Positions 1 through 12,023 of a stretch of DNA of 64,000 nucleotides are shown in pieces. The DNA comes from Daphnia carinata (lineage: Eukaryota > Arthropoda > Branchiopoda > Diplostraca > Daphniidae), in assembly GCF_022539665.2 (NCBI RefSeq), contig NC_081332.1:5781803-5845802 (forward strand), read 5' to 3'. Made by a program: the position numbers and the translations under genes. Below the pieces are notes generated by a model that was not told the DNA's origin, did no database searches, and saw only the letters and a list, made by a program, of their open reading frames with translations. Position 1 is the first letter of the stretch; every line of letters begins with the position of its first letter.

Positions 1-4
1 AACG

Positions 5-1040
5 TCAAGGTGTTCCTTTACCTAAAAGAATTACATTTTTACATTCCCCTTTGCTGTGACGACAGGTCCTCGGCATTGCAGCGAACTTCTTTAACAACTG
101 GGTAACATTTGCGAGATGAAATTTTTCGCTGTAAATTTGAACGCAAATTTGATTAAATGCAGCATCATCAACTAAGAACATCAAGTTAGCGACAAGAGCG
201 TTGTTTCCGCATTTTCCCTAATGCAAACAGAGTACATGAAAAGCAGTAGCTTTAACTATTTCTTTTCTTCCCTACGTTTAGCTACACACCTAAAATAATA
301 GCAGCCAGGTGTCCCAAATCTTTCCAGTAGCTCTTAGATGAGTAACATATGGAAATTTATGGAGGTACATTTGCCAGCAATTAATTCTATCCATAGCGTT
401 AACTACTACTTAGCATAAATGTCATCACGCACACTGATTGGGGAAATGCCACTTTCGTCGCCATTTCGTTCGTAAAGACCTGGTGAAACGTACGTTGATG
501 GACGTCGGCTTCAATCACATGATCGGCGGGAATTCTGCAGAGCTTAAATGAGGCTTCAATCAAATTTGGCATTTTAGACATTTGTCGTGCAATCACAAAA
601 TATGTCATAGCCTTTTGCTCAGGATCACAGCATACCAGTTCCAACTCAATTTTCTTTTTCTTTTACTAGCATTGCCAGTGATAGTATTGTGGAGCCCACA
701 AAACCAATTCGGGCGGAACGAGAACTTGACGAATCTCCATTTGAATCGTGATTGAATAATTTCTAATAATGTGGAAAAAACGAGGAGAGTTATATAAACA
801 CAATACAATGGGTGAACTTTAATTCTTACAAAGATCAATAAGACGCCCCTGTTGCTGACCTGTAAAATAACAGAAGAGTAAAAAAATTTATGGTATATGC
901 TTTAATACCACAACCATCTAAGACTACCATTGTTAATTCTGGTGTCTTAGTCATACAAGGTATTACCAAAACATGAAGACATCAATCACCAACACAATTA
1001 TCTTGAATGGTTTCAGGATAGAGGGAAAATAGTTATGTTG
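5..1040 (-). pseudogene. Eroded intron-containing gene remnant, family unknown (3' part)
   Basis: On the minus strand three exon-like pieces read as ordinary protein but are broken. Piece 1 (about 1040-909) has in-frame TAA and TGA and ends at a GT donor. A 49-bp GT...TTTTACAG gap (908-860) joins it in frame to piece 2 (859 to about 440), which carries one TAA and an adjacent TAG-TAA pair. Piece 2 includes ...MTYFVIARQMSKMPNLIEAS... and ...CRIPADHVIEADVHQRTF.... Piece 3 (217-5) follows an AG acceptor and is open for 70 codons (..NLMFLVDDAAFNQICVQIYS.. to ..GKGTP stop). The family was not recognised. Retained splice signals argue for a duplicated gene rather than a retrocopy. Alternatively, piece 3 could still be a live terminal exon. 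Confidence 0.5.
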
Positions 1041-2101
1041 CAAGATGAAATTTATGCAAGTAGAAAGCTATAATCCAAATTCATTCATTTTCATTGTTGT
1101 TCCATCTTGAAAATGCTTGCATCTACAAAAAAATATATATATTATTGGTTCAAAAACATGCAACATGCATGCTCAATGAAGTACAACCTAAATACTCCGA
1201 CCATTTGGTGTTACTAAATTATGGACTTGGACGGTTCATAGTTAGCCAGATTAGGTAACACGTAACGCCATCTGGCGAAGAAAACTTGCAAATGGTTCAA
1301 TACTATGTTCTTATTCCAGGATTCCAACTGCAAACAATACGGATGAAACGTGTTCGTACGGGAACTAAGGTGTTCGATCTGTAATAAGTTGTAGACTACA
1401 ACACATTATACATCCAGAATTTAATAAGTAGCCAAACCTACTTACTTATTTGCAAGCTGCTAGATTTAATGTTATGGTCAACTTGTAGCGGAAGAAATGG
1501 TGGCTACGCAATTTCAACTGGAGATATCTTATAATGTGCTTAGGAGAGAATGTTACGACTGATGAAGGGTTGTGTGGGCCTGGACCTTCGAGGTAGGCCC
1601 AAGGCCAGGATACATAACGCCCCGAGAAACTACTTCACGGCCTTCAAAACAAATTATCTTCAATGCTGCCATCTGTTGAACACTGAAATACTTTTGCGTC
1701 AGCAGCAAGATAAACTGAATGAGCACCTATTATCCGTGAGAGTAAAGAAGGGCCTTTGAAAAAAGCAGGAATATATTAGCTTTATACAAAAAAAAACAAA
1801 AAAAACACAACAATCACAGATACTTTCCCATGCTTGCCACCAAAAATGTAGGTTACACTACACACTTTCTCTTGGAACTTCCGCTGTTGCCTTTCTTTAC
1901 ACAATACTGGGTTGCTAAGTAATTTCATCAACTTTGGGTGTCATTGAAAATATTTCGTTCAATAACAAAGTTCAGTGAATGAATGATATGTTATTGATGC
2001 AGTATTAAACGGAGTGCTTTTTCATCCTAAGAAAGGCAGATAATATCCACTTGGTAAACCAGCGACTATGTTAAATTATATACCTTCTTTTGAAACATCC
2101 A

Positions 2102-2293
2102 CTATAGATTTCGTCCACATAATCTTGACAAATTTTCCAAAAATTCCAAGATTCCAGCGTATATCCATCTTCCATTTTGTTGTAGGCCATGCTTCCCTTC
2201 CTCTATCAAGAGGCTGACAACCACTAGGATTTTCTGAAAAGCTCGCTGTAAATGTTTGCGTTCTTTAGCAAATCTCACATTCGTCAAAAGCGT
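2102..2293 (-). pseudogene. Exon-like open segment of the unidentified minus-strand gene
   Basis: It begins after a TGTGTAG acceptor (2297-2294) and is open for 63 codons to TAG at 2104-2102. The translation (TLLTNVRFAKERKHLQRAFQ at its start, then ..VVSLLIEEGKHGLQQNGRW..) is mixed, helical-looking and not low complexity. No family was recognised. It lies between the pieces at 2977-3330 and 5-1040 on the same strand, so it may belong to the same former gene. Confidence 0.4.
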
Positions 2294-2372
2294 CTACACA
2301 AACGTCTTTCTTGGTTTACAGTAATTATTTTTTTGTACTACACAGAAGTCTAACCAGCAAACAAAATATGGT

Positions 2373-2678
2373 CATGAAGTACCCCAGAGGCACGAGTAAG
2401 AGCTTGAACTCCGCATGTTAAGCTCCAGAGTTGACGTTTTGGCTTTTCAGTACCAATCGCCAGTACACTCCGATAATGAAGTACTTGTCATACCTCATAC
2501 GTCTACTTCACCACAGGTTGCGTCATCTATTAAGAAGAACACGATCTACCAGACCGCTCTGGCGGGCAAAAAGTTCGCATAACCGAGCATACTGGCGATT
2601 TGGTACTCATTTTTTGGAGCTTAACATGCGTAGTTCAAGTTGTTTTACAGCCTTTAATACTCTTGTTATACTTCATGC
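2373..2678. repeat. Imperfect inverted repeat (foldback) with ~100-bp arms
   Basis: The left arm 2373-2472 and right arm 2583-2678 are reverse complements with substitutions and small indels; the spacer is about 110 bp. The exact core is CGCATGTTAAGCTCC (2412-2426) against its complement at 2616-2630. Matching outer pieces include CATGAAGTA and the inner CGCCAGTA....CTCCG / CTCGG. It could be a small non-autonomous foldback element or an inverted duplication. Confidence 0.6.
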
Positions 2679-2976
2679 TTTGGCCTTAAAAAATGGTCAT
2701 ACCTGATGAATTAGATGGACAAACTGTCTATTGATCTCCACCGCTAGGGGTGTCTTTGGCAACTCGCGTCAATGGCCAACTTTACTGAATAAGGGAAGTA
2801 CCGTTGTTAAATATGATTAACCAATAATGTTGCACATATAAAATTTGAAATAATTTGTAACCATTGAAATGTCTCTTTGATAGCTATTACGTGTCTAAGG
2901 CTCGGCGCTGATTACCTGAGACACTTCCTACCTGACGGTACTGGCGTGGCAGCTGGAAAAAAGATAGCCAAAAAAA

Positions 2977-3330
2977 CTCATTATACATATTCCGCGCCAA
3001 TATCGACCAGCAGTACGAGCAAAATGTGGCACACTTGTAGATTTTCCTCTTCCATTACCGGGTTACTGTCAAACCACTCCCGCAGAAGCAAGCGCACGGT
3101 CTTCAGTTTACAGCCTGCATTAGTGAGCCATCTGGCGATTGTAACAAAATTCGACAAATTTGAATTCAGGCTTCAGTGCTTGATAGTCCCTATGCTGGAA
3201 GCACTATTAGGTTTAAAATATGTTCCACGCTCCGACGACATCCACACATCCTTTTCCTGCCAAAGCCCCCTCAACGTCGATGTACGTTATTATATCTACC
3301 GTAGAGCGGGAGCATGATCCACTACAGCCT
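2977..3330 (-). pseudogene. Broken exon remnants of the unidentified minus-strand gene
   Basis: The minus strand reads DIITYIDVEGALAGKGCVDV.., then hits several stops, continues as CFQHRDYQALKPEFKFVEFC.. and, after one apparent frameshift near 3130, as LKTVRLLLREWFDSNPVMEE..HILLVLLVDIGAEYV to a stop. A GTATAA donor-like sequence sits at the end. The plus-strand 146-codon frame at 2877-3317 is the antisense shadow of these pieces. Function unknown. Confidence 0.4.
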
Positions 3331-3973
3331 TATTATGAGTCAAAGGGAAACAGCGCTGCAGAAAAGACGGAAGCCTAGATATGCACTCTAATTTTGTCTT
3401 AATAAAAATACCGTTAACGTGAGAGGACATAAATAAATTATTTTAATTCCTGATTGCTCTCCAAGCTGTTACCAGTGGTTTCAGCACCATCCCTCAATCT
3501 AAATCCTCTTCCGATTCCCTATGGTTCGTGATCTACATTAAAGAAATAAGACATGAATTAGTATAAATTCTTCCTGATAATACAGTACGTAATACAGTGA
3601 AATCCTAATAACATATTGCTTGCGAATTTTTCCCAGGAAATTGCAGCTTTACAATAAAATACTGTCTAATTCGGTTAAAGTCTTCGCTGGGGAAAAGAAT
3701 ATTTACATTAGGGGCTTTTACCTATGCGCAAGCTTATCTCACTGAGGTCGCGTGCAGGAAAAACTCTTTAAAAAGATGACTTCAGGTAACGACCACGAAC
3801 TGAATTTCTTGGGTACACTTAACATTCTTCTTACAGTTAGGGCAATACCTAAGGATATAAAAAGATTAGAACTTGCAAAGAGATTAAAAAACAAAACAAA
3901 AAAACATTAGGCATCAGCAGCCCCCAATCGTAAAATTCAGGTACAGACGTAAAGTAACTTTTTTCGCTAAAGG

Positions 3974-4311
3974 GCTTCTTTTTGCCATTTAGTGTTTGCT
4001 GCGAGGACGCCTTTTAGGTATCGTAGCTAACTTATTTAAAGCTGGGTCCCATTTGCGAGCGAAGAAATTTTTCTCTGTAAATTTGTACCCACTTGATTAA
4101 AAGCATTTTAGCAAATACTTAATTAAAAATATGGAGGTTACCAACAAGAGTATTGGATGGAGTAATTGGATTCGCATTTTCCTTTCTTTTGCCAAATTTC
4201 GAATTTCCGACCAAGTTTACCAAATCCATTGAAAAAAGCCGTTAGAATGCGCCGCCTTATTTGGATTAGAATCTATCTTCTGATCTCCATAATATGCATC
4301 GTCCAAATTCC
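3974..4311 (-). pseudogene. Second, more decayed copy of the remnant at 5-217, with an adjacent exon-like piece
   Basis: Minus strand 4200-3974 aligns with the exon at 217-5: shared GGAAAATGCG, CAAATTTACAG, GAAAAATTTC, and CGCAAATG followed by G-A-CCCAG. At protein level NTLVGNLHIFN.. and VQIYREKF match NALVANLMFLV.. and VQIYSEKF. It carries in-frame TAA stops and indels. Just upstream, 4311-4221 has an acceptor (CTTTTTAG) and a GTAAAC donor around NLDDAYYGDQKIDSNPNKAA.... So the region holds two paralogous, decaying copies. Confidence 0.45.
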
Positions 4312-5760
4312 CTAAAAAGAAAAAAAAAGACTTCGTATATATTACTCATGAGTAGAAAGGCGATAATTTCGTATTGCAACAGGTGTTATGTTTCAGCATA
4401 CAAAGATTCCAGTAATTTGTTTAACTGCATTCAGTTGAGCCGCTTTAGTATTTTCATTTCTTGTTCTTAATCAATTTTACATAACATTTTTTTTTTACAA
4501 AGAATGAAAATAATGATGGCTTACACCATTTGCTTCTTGACATATTAAACATGGGTCATCAATTAATGTTTGATAACAGTTTGGCTTAAATGACTTGGTG
4601 CATCCTTAAAGCCAAACATACAGCTTTCATTAAAAAGCTGAGAATATCCACCTACATATAATGTAATACACTAACCATCACACATATATAAAACGATCTT
4701 AACAAGAAGCAGTAAGAAACTATTTTACTTAGCCTCACTTCCATATGACTCACTCCAATACCTAAAACAAAAATGGAAAAGATGAACAGCGCTCCATAAT
4801 AATAAAGCTTTGGCATGAGCAAACTTTAAAGCCATGGAGGATCGAAGTTGCATTACCATTTACTTATTGACATTTAAAGCAAAACCATAGCATAGGTTTT
4901 CCCAAATGGATGTCTGCACCCAGTAGAAATATTTGCGATATTAACGAAATTTATCGATAGCAAACTTCAAAACTTTGGCAAAGAAAAGGCTTCAACAAAA
5001 GGTATCAAACTATTAACAGATCCGTGAACTGAGATGAAACTTCCTTTGCAAAAGAAATAATTCAAATTAGGATTTAAATACAAGACCCCCGGCGATCACT
5101 GATACTGTCTTTGTAAAGCACCTCTAACGTCTTAAAGATTCCTTTCATATTTTACACCTTAAGATTCGAGTGTATTAGGCGGTTTACCACGCTTCTAGAA
5201 AAAAGTTCACAGCGTCAGCTGACAACCCGCCTATATACGCCATCTAGTGACAAAAAAATTACGACAACATTTGGCATCAGTTGATTGCAGATTTTGAAAC
5301 GAAACGAAATTAAACAAGGTAGGAAATAGAAATGCAACGTCTTTTCAAAAAGCGAAAAATGATAACTTATCCTGAAGTAACTGGAAATCTGTTACAGAGT
5401 TCTTAATATCTTCCTAATCTAATGCACGCCATCCTTTCGTTTCTACACCAACCAACTCTTCTTGACAACCACAAAAATCACAAAACTAAGGTTCAGCATC
5501 GCCGTCCGAAACCTTGCATAATTCACGACACTGTGTACGGCTTTTATTTTGCACGACCTTTCGGCTACAAGGAGGTACTAAACAGCATCCATAGACGCCA
5601 TCTATAGAGATAGAATACGAACGTTCCGCACTGCCATCTGTCGGCAAAAGATTTCGTGAAACTTTGAATCGCCGTTGGATCAACTAGACGGAATTCCTAT
5701 CAGGAAATTAAGCAAAAAAGACCGTCGTGATGCATGTTAAGAAGCAAAATGTGTCTGATG
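4312..5760. other. Non-coding or degenerate tract between the remnants and the simple-repeat zone
   Basis: The minus strand has one short protein-like piece near 4445-4330 (MQLNKLLESLYAET.. then a stop), which looks like more of the same decayed gene. Three GCCATCT motifs lie at 5239, 5597 and 5633. The short frames at 5422-5607 (+) and 5486-5683 (-) overlap each other and have no recognisable domain, so they are not called. Confidence 0.4.
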
Positions 5761-7590
5761 CCCAATTACCGTTAACCGATTCGTGTCGCGATTGGCACGC
5801 CAGCGCTCGTTTTTCGTCACCTGCTGGTAATGGATGGCTCGTTAATTAGCTGTCTTCCCCTCCTCCCATGTTCCTTTTTACAACCCCCCGGTTTTCTAAT
5901 GATGTTGAAACATTTCAAATAGCCTTCCGTGTCTCGAGCAGTTAATTATAACAAACCTTCGTTTCCACCCTGCACAGAGTTTCTCCTGTTCTCATTTCAA
6001 ACCAAAAAGAAAATTCGATTTGGAATGCATCAAATCCGTTCCAGCAGTTGTGTATTGGGACCCCCTGCTTGGTTAATCGAGACGTATAATAAGAAAAAAA
6101 AAATACAACAACAAAAAAAACGGCCTAAATAAAAAAAAAATGTTCTCCTCAATTTCCTGGGCGTGTATACGCTTATATAGATATGTCTATACACACAACA
6201 ATCAGATTGGACAGCAGGGCCGATTGCCTTGTACGGTTCTACACACGGTCGTCGCTTGATGGCTCGTTTCAAAATGCAGGCCGAGCGTGGACGAAGAGGA
6301 AGATGGAGGATGACCAGGTTGCATGTTTTACAACGCATCACGCTGACCTATTTGATATAATCATTCGTCCCCGAGCATCTTTTATAGCCGCTCGATAATG
6401 TGTATCACTGTTAAACACACAGTTGCTTGCTGCAAGCATAAAGACGTTTCTATAAAGAGAAAACGAATAAGTAGGAAATCAATGTCGATGTTCATTAGTG
6501 CCGGACTGTTTCATCCGAGCAAGCCAAGTAGATGCTGCCATCTGGGAAGGAATATTTCCCCAACTGGAATGCAGTCGCATCTCGCAGCCATGCAAATGTG
6601 TGCAGTGGGATGTACTACATAGAAAGAGAAGGTATAATATTATTTTCCAAAACGAAAAAAAAAAAAGAAAAAAAAAAAAAAAGAAAAACGTTTTCTTTTT
6701 GGTTTCGGCTCGCGTCGCAGATGACGTCGAAATGCTTTGGTGGGAACGATCAAGACAAAGTGGCAGCCATTTGAAACGCGCACATACACGGGCCCTGTTA
6801 TAGCCAACGACTCTTAAAAACGACTCGCTCTTTATGCATCTCGTTATCACTTATGAATGCCTCCCTCCTCTTTTTCTTTTATAATGTACATTTTTTAAAC
6901 CAACCGAGAGAGCCAAAACGAAGGGAATGTACGTGGTGGGAGGAGAGTTAAGAGGAAAAAAAAAAAAATGTAGCACGCCATTTTTAGACACTCAAACGGA
7001 CTGGGGAAGAAGAAGAAAAAAGAAAAATAATAATAAAACGATGGCGCGCATTTTTATGCAAATTCCCCAAGCAACTCCGCCCCTCTCTCGGCACCTCCAT
7101 TTCTCATTTTCTCCAAACAAAACGATCTGGAAATTCTGACTTTAAAGCCCCTTCTTCATTTCCCCCCGGTTGGGAGAAGCGATGGGGCCCCCATTTACGT
7201 TTCAACGCGCACTCACTCTGACTGCTCCTCCTGCTATATAGCTCTTAATGATGATTAACTCTCAATCCTTGTAGCACATTTTCTAATTTTTTGTGCGCAA
7301 AATGAAATGAGAGGTTGGCTCCAGAAAAAAAAAAAAAATTCTATGAGAGATTTCCGGTTCGGAGGCTGTTCAACGTCATGCGCGTTTTTCTTTTGCTCTT
7401 CGATTTCTCACTTGTACGGTCTCTTGTTACCACTGGGTTTCTTTTGAAACACTTGGCGAGAAATTCGTCTCATCAGTGGGGCCTTCCTATAGTTGGATAT
7501 TTAACAGCTCTTTAAAGAGAGTTAAGTGGTTTTGACAGCTCTCTTTTTTTGGTCTGTGTGAGAGGATGTAACGTGAAATTGAGAAGACTT

Positions 7591-7613
7591 TGTGTGTGTG
7601 TGTGTGTGTGTGT
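7591..7613. repeat. (TG)n microsatellite
   Basis: About 11 uninterrupted TG units. Confidence 0.95.
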
Positions 7614-8399
7614 ATTAGTGGTGCGGCGCTGCTGCGGTTCTTATTCGTTAGACTGTATCATTTCCTTCTAGCAAAGGCACATATAGAAAAGAAAAAAAAA
7701 AACGAGAGGAAATCCAGAAACCAAATTTCTATGTGAAATGGTACGCCCTCCCTCTTATTAAAAGAGCGAGAAATAGGAAGAAAAAGGGGGGCAGCTGTGA
7801 AAGTGATTAGAAGTCAACGAAGAAAATGAAGCTAAACAGCAGGATAGAACTAAAAGGAGTTTGGCCAAGTCATTAAGTATTTCTCGAGTAGGTCCTTGTG
7901 TTTTAAGAAAGGAACCACCAGCAACACATTGCATTGAATAGTGCTAGTGCTTTCTCTGCCTACTTGCTTTAAAAGAAGTAAGGGGGGAGGGGGATTGTAA
8001 CCCGAGCTAAACGAAAGAGAACGACCATCTTCCTCCATCACCTCCCAAGTGCTCCACATCATTCTTCTCTCCGAGTTTTATGGACTTGCTGGAAACCAAT
8101 TAAGGTTTTGTCACACTCTCCTCCAGTTTTTTTTTTTCTTCTACTCATGTACGTGTATTCTGCTAGATGCTTCTCCAACTGCAAGGGCTCCTTGCAGCGA
8201 AGGGTCACAGACAAGGTTAAAGAGGCCAAGGGAAAAAAAACGAGGAGGGCACACACATATTACACACATACACACGCACAATTCCTCCAACAGTGACTAA
8301 TAGAGTCTGGCCTGACCAACAGCTGCTCTTTAATGCGCATATGTAATAAAAAAGAGAGAGAGAGAGAGATGGTCTCCGGACTTTTTTTTTTTTGGCCTT

Positions 8400-8660
8400 T
8401 CAGAACCAGCATCATCACACGCTGATGTTGTGGTCCATGTTGGCTCTTATCTGGCCAAAGACTCTGCCAACGCCAGTCAATCAAATGAAATGTGAATCCC
8501 CTTCACTGGGCGATAAAGAGTCGTGGCGCGGCTCGATCGCCGAGTCATAACAAGGCTCCCTCCCAATGTTGATGAACCGTGTGATTTGCATCGCCAGCTG
8601 TTTATCTATCATATGTATTCGGGATGAGATTATTATTCCATTCGTTAATGCTCTCTCTCT
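8400..8660. promoter_or_regulatory. Homopolymer-free island with clustered factor sites
   Basis: About 260 bases without simple repeats in a repeat-dense zone. Within 35 bases it has the POU octamer ATTTGCAT (8584-8591), E-boxes CAGCTG (8595-8600) and CATATG (8610-8615), and GATA-type TATC cores. Enhancer role is inference. Confidence 0.25.
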
Positions 8661-10201
8661 GGCTTGGCCCACGGATTTTTTTTTTTTTTTTTGCCCCGGC
8701 CATGTATTCAAACGCCAACGCCTCGACACTCGGTAATGAGCATCATAGGACTTGCTTGTCCTGTTATCTTCCTTTTTTTTTTTTTTCAAAAAATAGGGAC
8801 ACGGTGCAACAAATCGGTTATCAGGTGATGTATACAAATTCTCAATTTTTGGGGGGGGTACGAGATACTCAAGCGGGCCGGAGCTTCTTGAAAATGTTGT
8901 GGGCAACGTAAAAGGGCGGATAGGTCGAATAGCCCAGCAAGGGGCTGCCCCGGTGAGTCCTCGAATTGATGAACTCAACGGGCAACTTGCTACGCTGGAT
9001 GGCTCTTACAAAAGAAGAGTTCCAGCCTCCTTCTTGTCTCTGTCTTTAAAAAAAAAAAAAGCAAGCACTTGTCCGACAGTTCACATCGCTCACACACTGA
9101 ATACAACGGCATTTTTGTATATACACACACACACACACTTGGCCATAGTAACTGTATGACAATCAACTCAGAAAAAGCTAGTAAGAAAATGTACAGAAGA
9201 ATGGGCCTGTTTTCATCCATCTTTTATGTGGACTAGCACCGCAAAAAAAGAAGGATGAATTCCTTGTGAATTATTTTCGTTTCAAAGATGGTCAGAAGTT
9301 TTGAAAAAGGAGAAGGCGAAACTCTGTGTGTACATTACACTGCGCTCAGCCAATACAATGAAGAGCAAAATGAAGTCGTTGAACATCGACAAGTGACAAC
9401 AATAAGAGTCTATACATCCCTTTTTCTTCCTTATTATTTTATTATTATGCTTTTATTTTTTTTTTTTGGCTAGTAGAGTCTCGGGCGAGTGCCAGGACAA
9501 ACAAAAGAGGACACACAAAAAAAAAAGGTGAACTCGAAAGACTTGAAAAAAAAAATCACATACAGTGTTGAACACGAGTAGAATTGTGTGAATTTTTGAA
9601 TTCATTCTTTGTCCATCTTTCTTATATTTTTTTTTTTTTTTTTGTGTGTGTGCGTGTGTGCCATTCGTCTTTTTTCTCTTTTTTTTTTTTGTTCCCTTTG
9701 AAATTCATACACTGAGCGCTGTGCCTCTAGAAAAATGTGACAAGGGGACTGGAAAAGTGCTGGAACACTGGCGAAAATTCAAGCAAAAAAGAGGAATGAA
9801 ACGGCCATAATAAACTGGCTGGACGGACCTCATGCCGTTTGTCTTTTTTAGCACGTTGTGTACAACATCGTAGAGTACACCTTTTCATTCTCATAGTGTC
9901 CTTATACCCTTTGCATTTTTTTTTTTTTTTGGTTCTTTCAAGAAAAAAAAAAAGAACTGGAGCTTTTGACAACGCACAAAAGCTCCATTGTCATCATCAT
10001 CAAGGATCCTTTTTTTTTTTTTTTTTTGCTCTCTTTTTTTTTCCCCCTCGAAACTGTATACAACTCGTTTATTTCTTATGTTTTGTTCAGACTTACACCC
10101 TCCCATCTATTATTCCGATCATCTGTTTCAAATTAGCGCCATATTCAAGCCGCACACTTCCCACTATATGCTGCTGCTTTGCCTTCTTGCTCCCCACTGA
10201 C

Positions 10202-10204
<3 letters not shown>

Positions 10205-10234
<30 letters not shown>
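10205..10234. repeat. (CT)15 microsatellite
   Basis: 30 bases of uninterrupted CT, flanked by pyrimidines. Confidence 0.95.
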
Positions 10235-10240
<6 letters not shown>

Positions 10241-12014
10241 AGTAATCGATGGAGTTTGGAACTTTTCCCTCTTATTCGTCCATCACTGCCTTTTTAGTTT
10301 CGGACAATGACACGCTTTTTTTCTTCTTCTTCTTCTGATTTTATTTCACCTTCCATTCTGTACATAGTCGGAGAGCAACAAACACGCACCGCAACGATAT
10401 ATACAAAGTATACATATAACCCATCATCGTCGCGTCCCCCCTTTTTTTTTTGTGTGTGTGTGTGTACCCTTTTATTTATCAGGTGACAATGATCAACGAT
10501 TTTCCACGAATTCTATACGCATATTTCGAGGATAAAAGCCAAAAAGGACCAGCGGGTGCATATATAAGAATAACACAAATGTTGGTGTACATAGGAATTT
10601 TTTCTATCTTCTTATTTTATTTTATTTTTTTTCCATGCACGAAGAAGATACCGTGCTGGAACGAAGGAATGTTATGTATACAGTACATATACCCGGGGCC
10701 CATTTAGTTGCGCTTGTCGTTGATTTCAATTCACAAGATGTTCACGTTGCATATAAATATGTATAGGTACATATAGAACGTTGACGATGTCATTTACTGG
10801 GCACAAATAAATCCGGCTTAACTGTACATAGGCGTATCTCGTGGGCTGGAACGGTTTGGCCAACGAGATGTTTTCTCTTGCGACATTACGACGCGGTGAA
10901 ATAAGGACGGACGTGGATGACATGCACGTCGGCAACGAGTTGTTGTCGTGCCGTACTGTTTTGATTAGTAGCTACGATGGGCATCGCGATGACGCGAGCC
11001 CCACTGACTCGATCGACGAGGGACAAAATCTTGTTCATCACACAAACAAGCCGTTTGCGAGATGCACGTCAATGTTTTGATTATACTTATGTGTAAGAGA
11101 GACACGATTGCCCTTGGCTGCGATTTCAAATGAATCGTTTATTTATTTTTGATTTTTATTTTATTCTTTTTTCTTTTTTTTTTCGAATTGGATCGCTTTA
11201 TTTCGCCTTCGTCCGCCCCCCCCCCCCCATTCCGTTCAAACAGCGCACATTTGACAGTGCACCAGTGATTATTTCCAGCAGTTGGGTTTGAAATTTGAAA
11301 CGAAATGACGGTCGAAAAAAAAAAAAAAAGGAAAAAGTACGTCGTCAGCGTGTTGGACGAGGGTCGTCTGATTGCAGTTCGACGTTAATGTCGTCGTTTC
11401 TCGACTTTGAACCAATTGAGCCAGTGGGGGCAGGAACGCTCGTTTGTTGCACACGACACATACAAAAATTGCCTCCTCAATGATGTAGAATTGTAGGTTA
11501 TAAACTTCAAACAAGAGCAATCGTTTTTTCCTTTTTTTTTTTGTGCGTGAAACTCTCACGAAAAATGCGCATTTGTTTCTTGAAAACAGAAATAAAATAA
11601 TAACAAGCAGATTTTATGCATAAATGGAAAATAAGCTGTAGGGTCACCACCTTTTGCTTGGCTTCATTTTTATAAATATGATATTGTGTTTAATGGTATA
11701 CATCATCGTCGTGTTCAGCTTGCGTCGATAACGATATTGGGGATCGCTGAAATACAAGGCCCCGGCCGTTGTATTATTCATATCATTAGTTTCGGCCAAT
11801 GATACTATAGAAAAAGAAAACCACGAAACATAACAAAAAAACAACGGCATTTAAATATTTTGGCCTCGTCTGTAACATAAAAAAGAGAGAGAAGGAAGGG
11901 TGTCTCATCGTTATGCGATTACTGTCGTATATCATTTCACAGAGTCTCAAGCGCTGGCGCGCGCGCATATAAATATATTATATAGATATGATATGATATC
12001 CAGTAAATCTGCAG

Positions 12015-12023
12015 TATAAATAG
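12015..12023 (+). promoter_or_regulatory. Isolated TATA-box consensus
   Basis: TATAAATAG in a moderately GC context (flank AGGCGTGAACGCGGG), 1.7 kb upstream of EMX gene 1. It could mark a distal start for gene 1 or be chance; no initiator is recognised. Confidence 0.2.

Noticed and set aside
2877-3317. 146-codon plus-strand frame
   Set aside because: It is antisense to minus-strand pieces that read more like protein; no domain seen.
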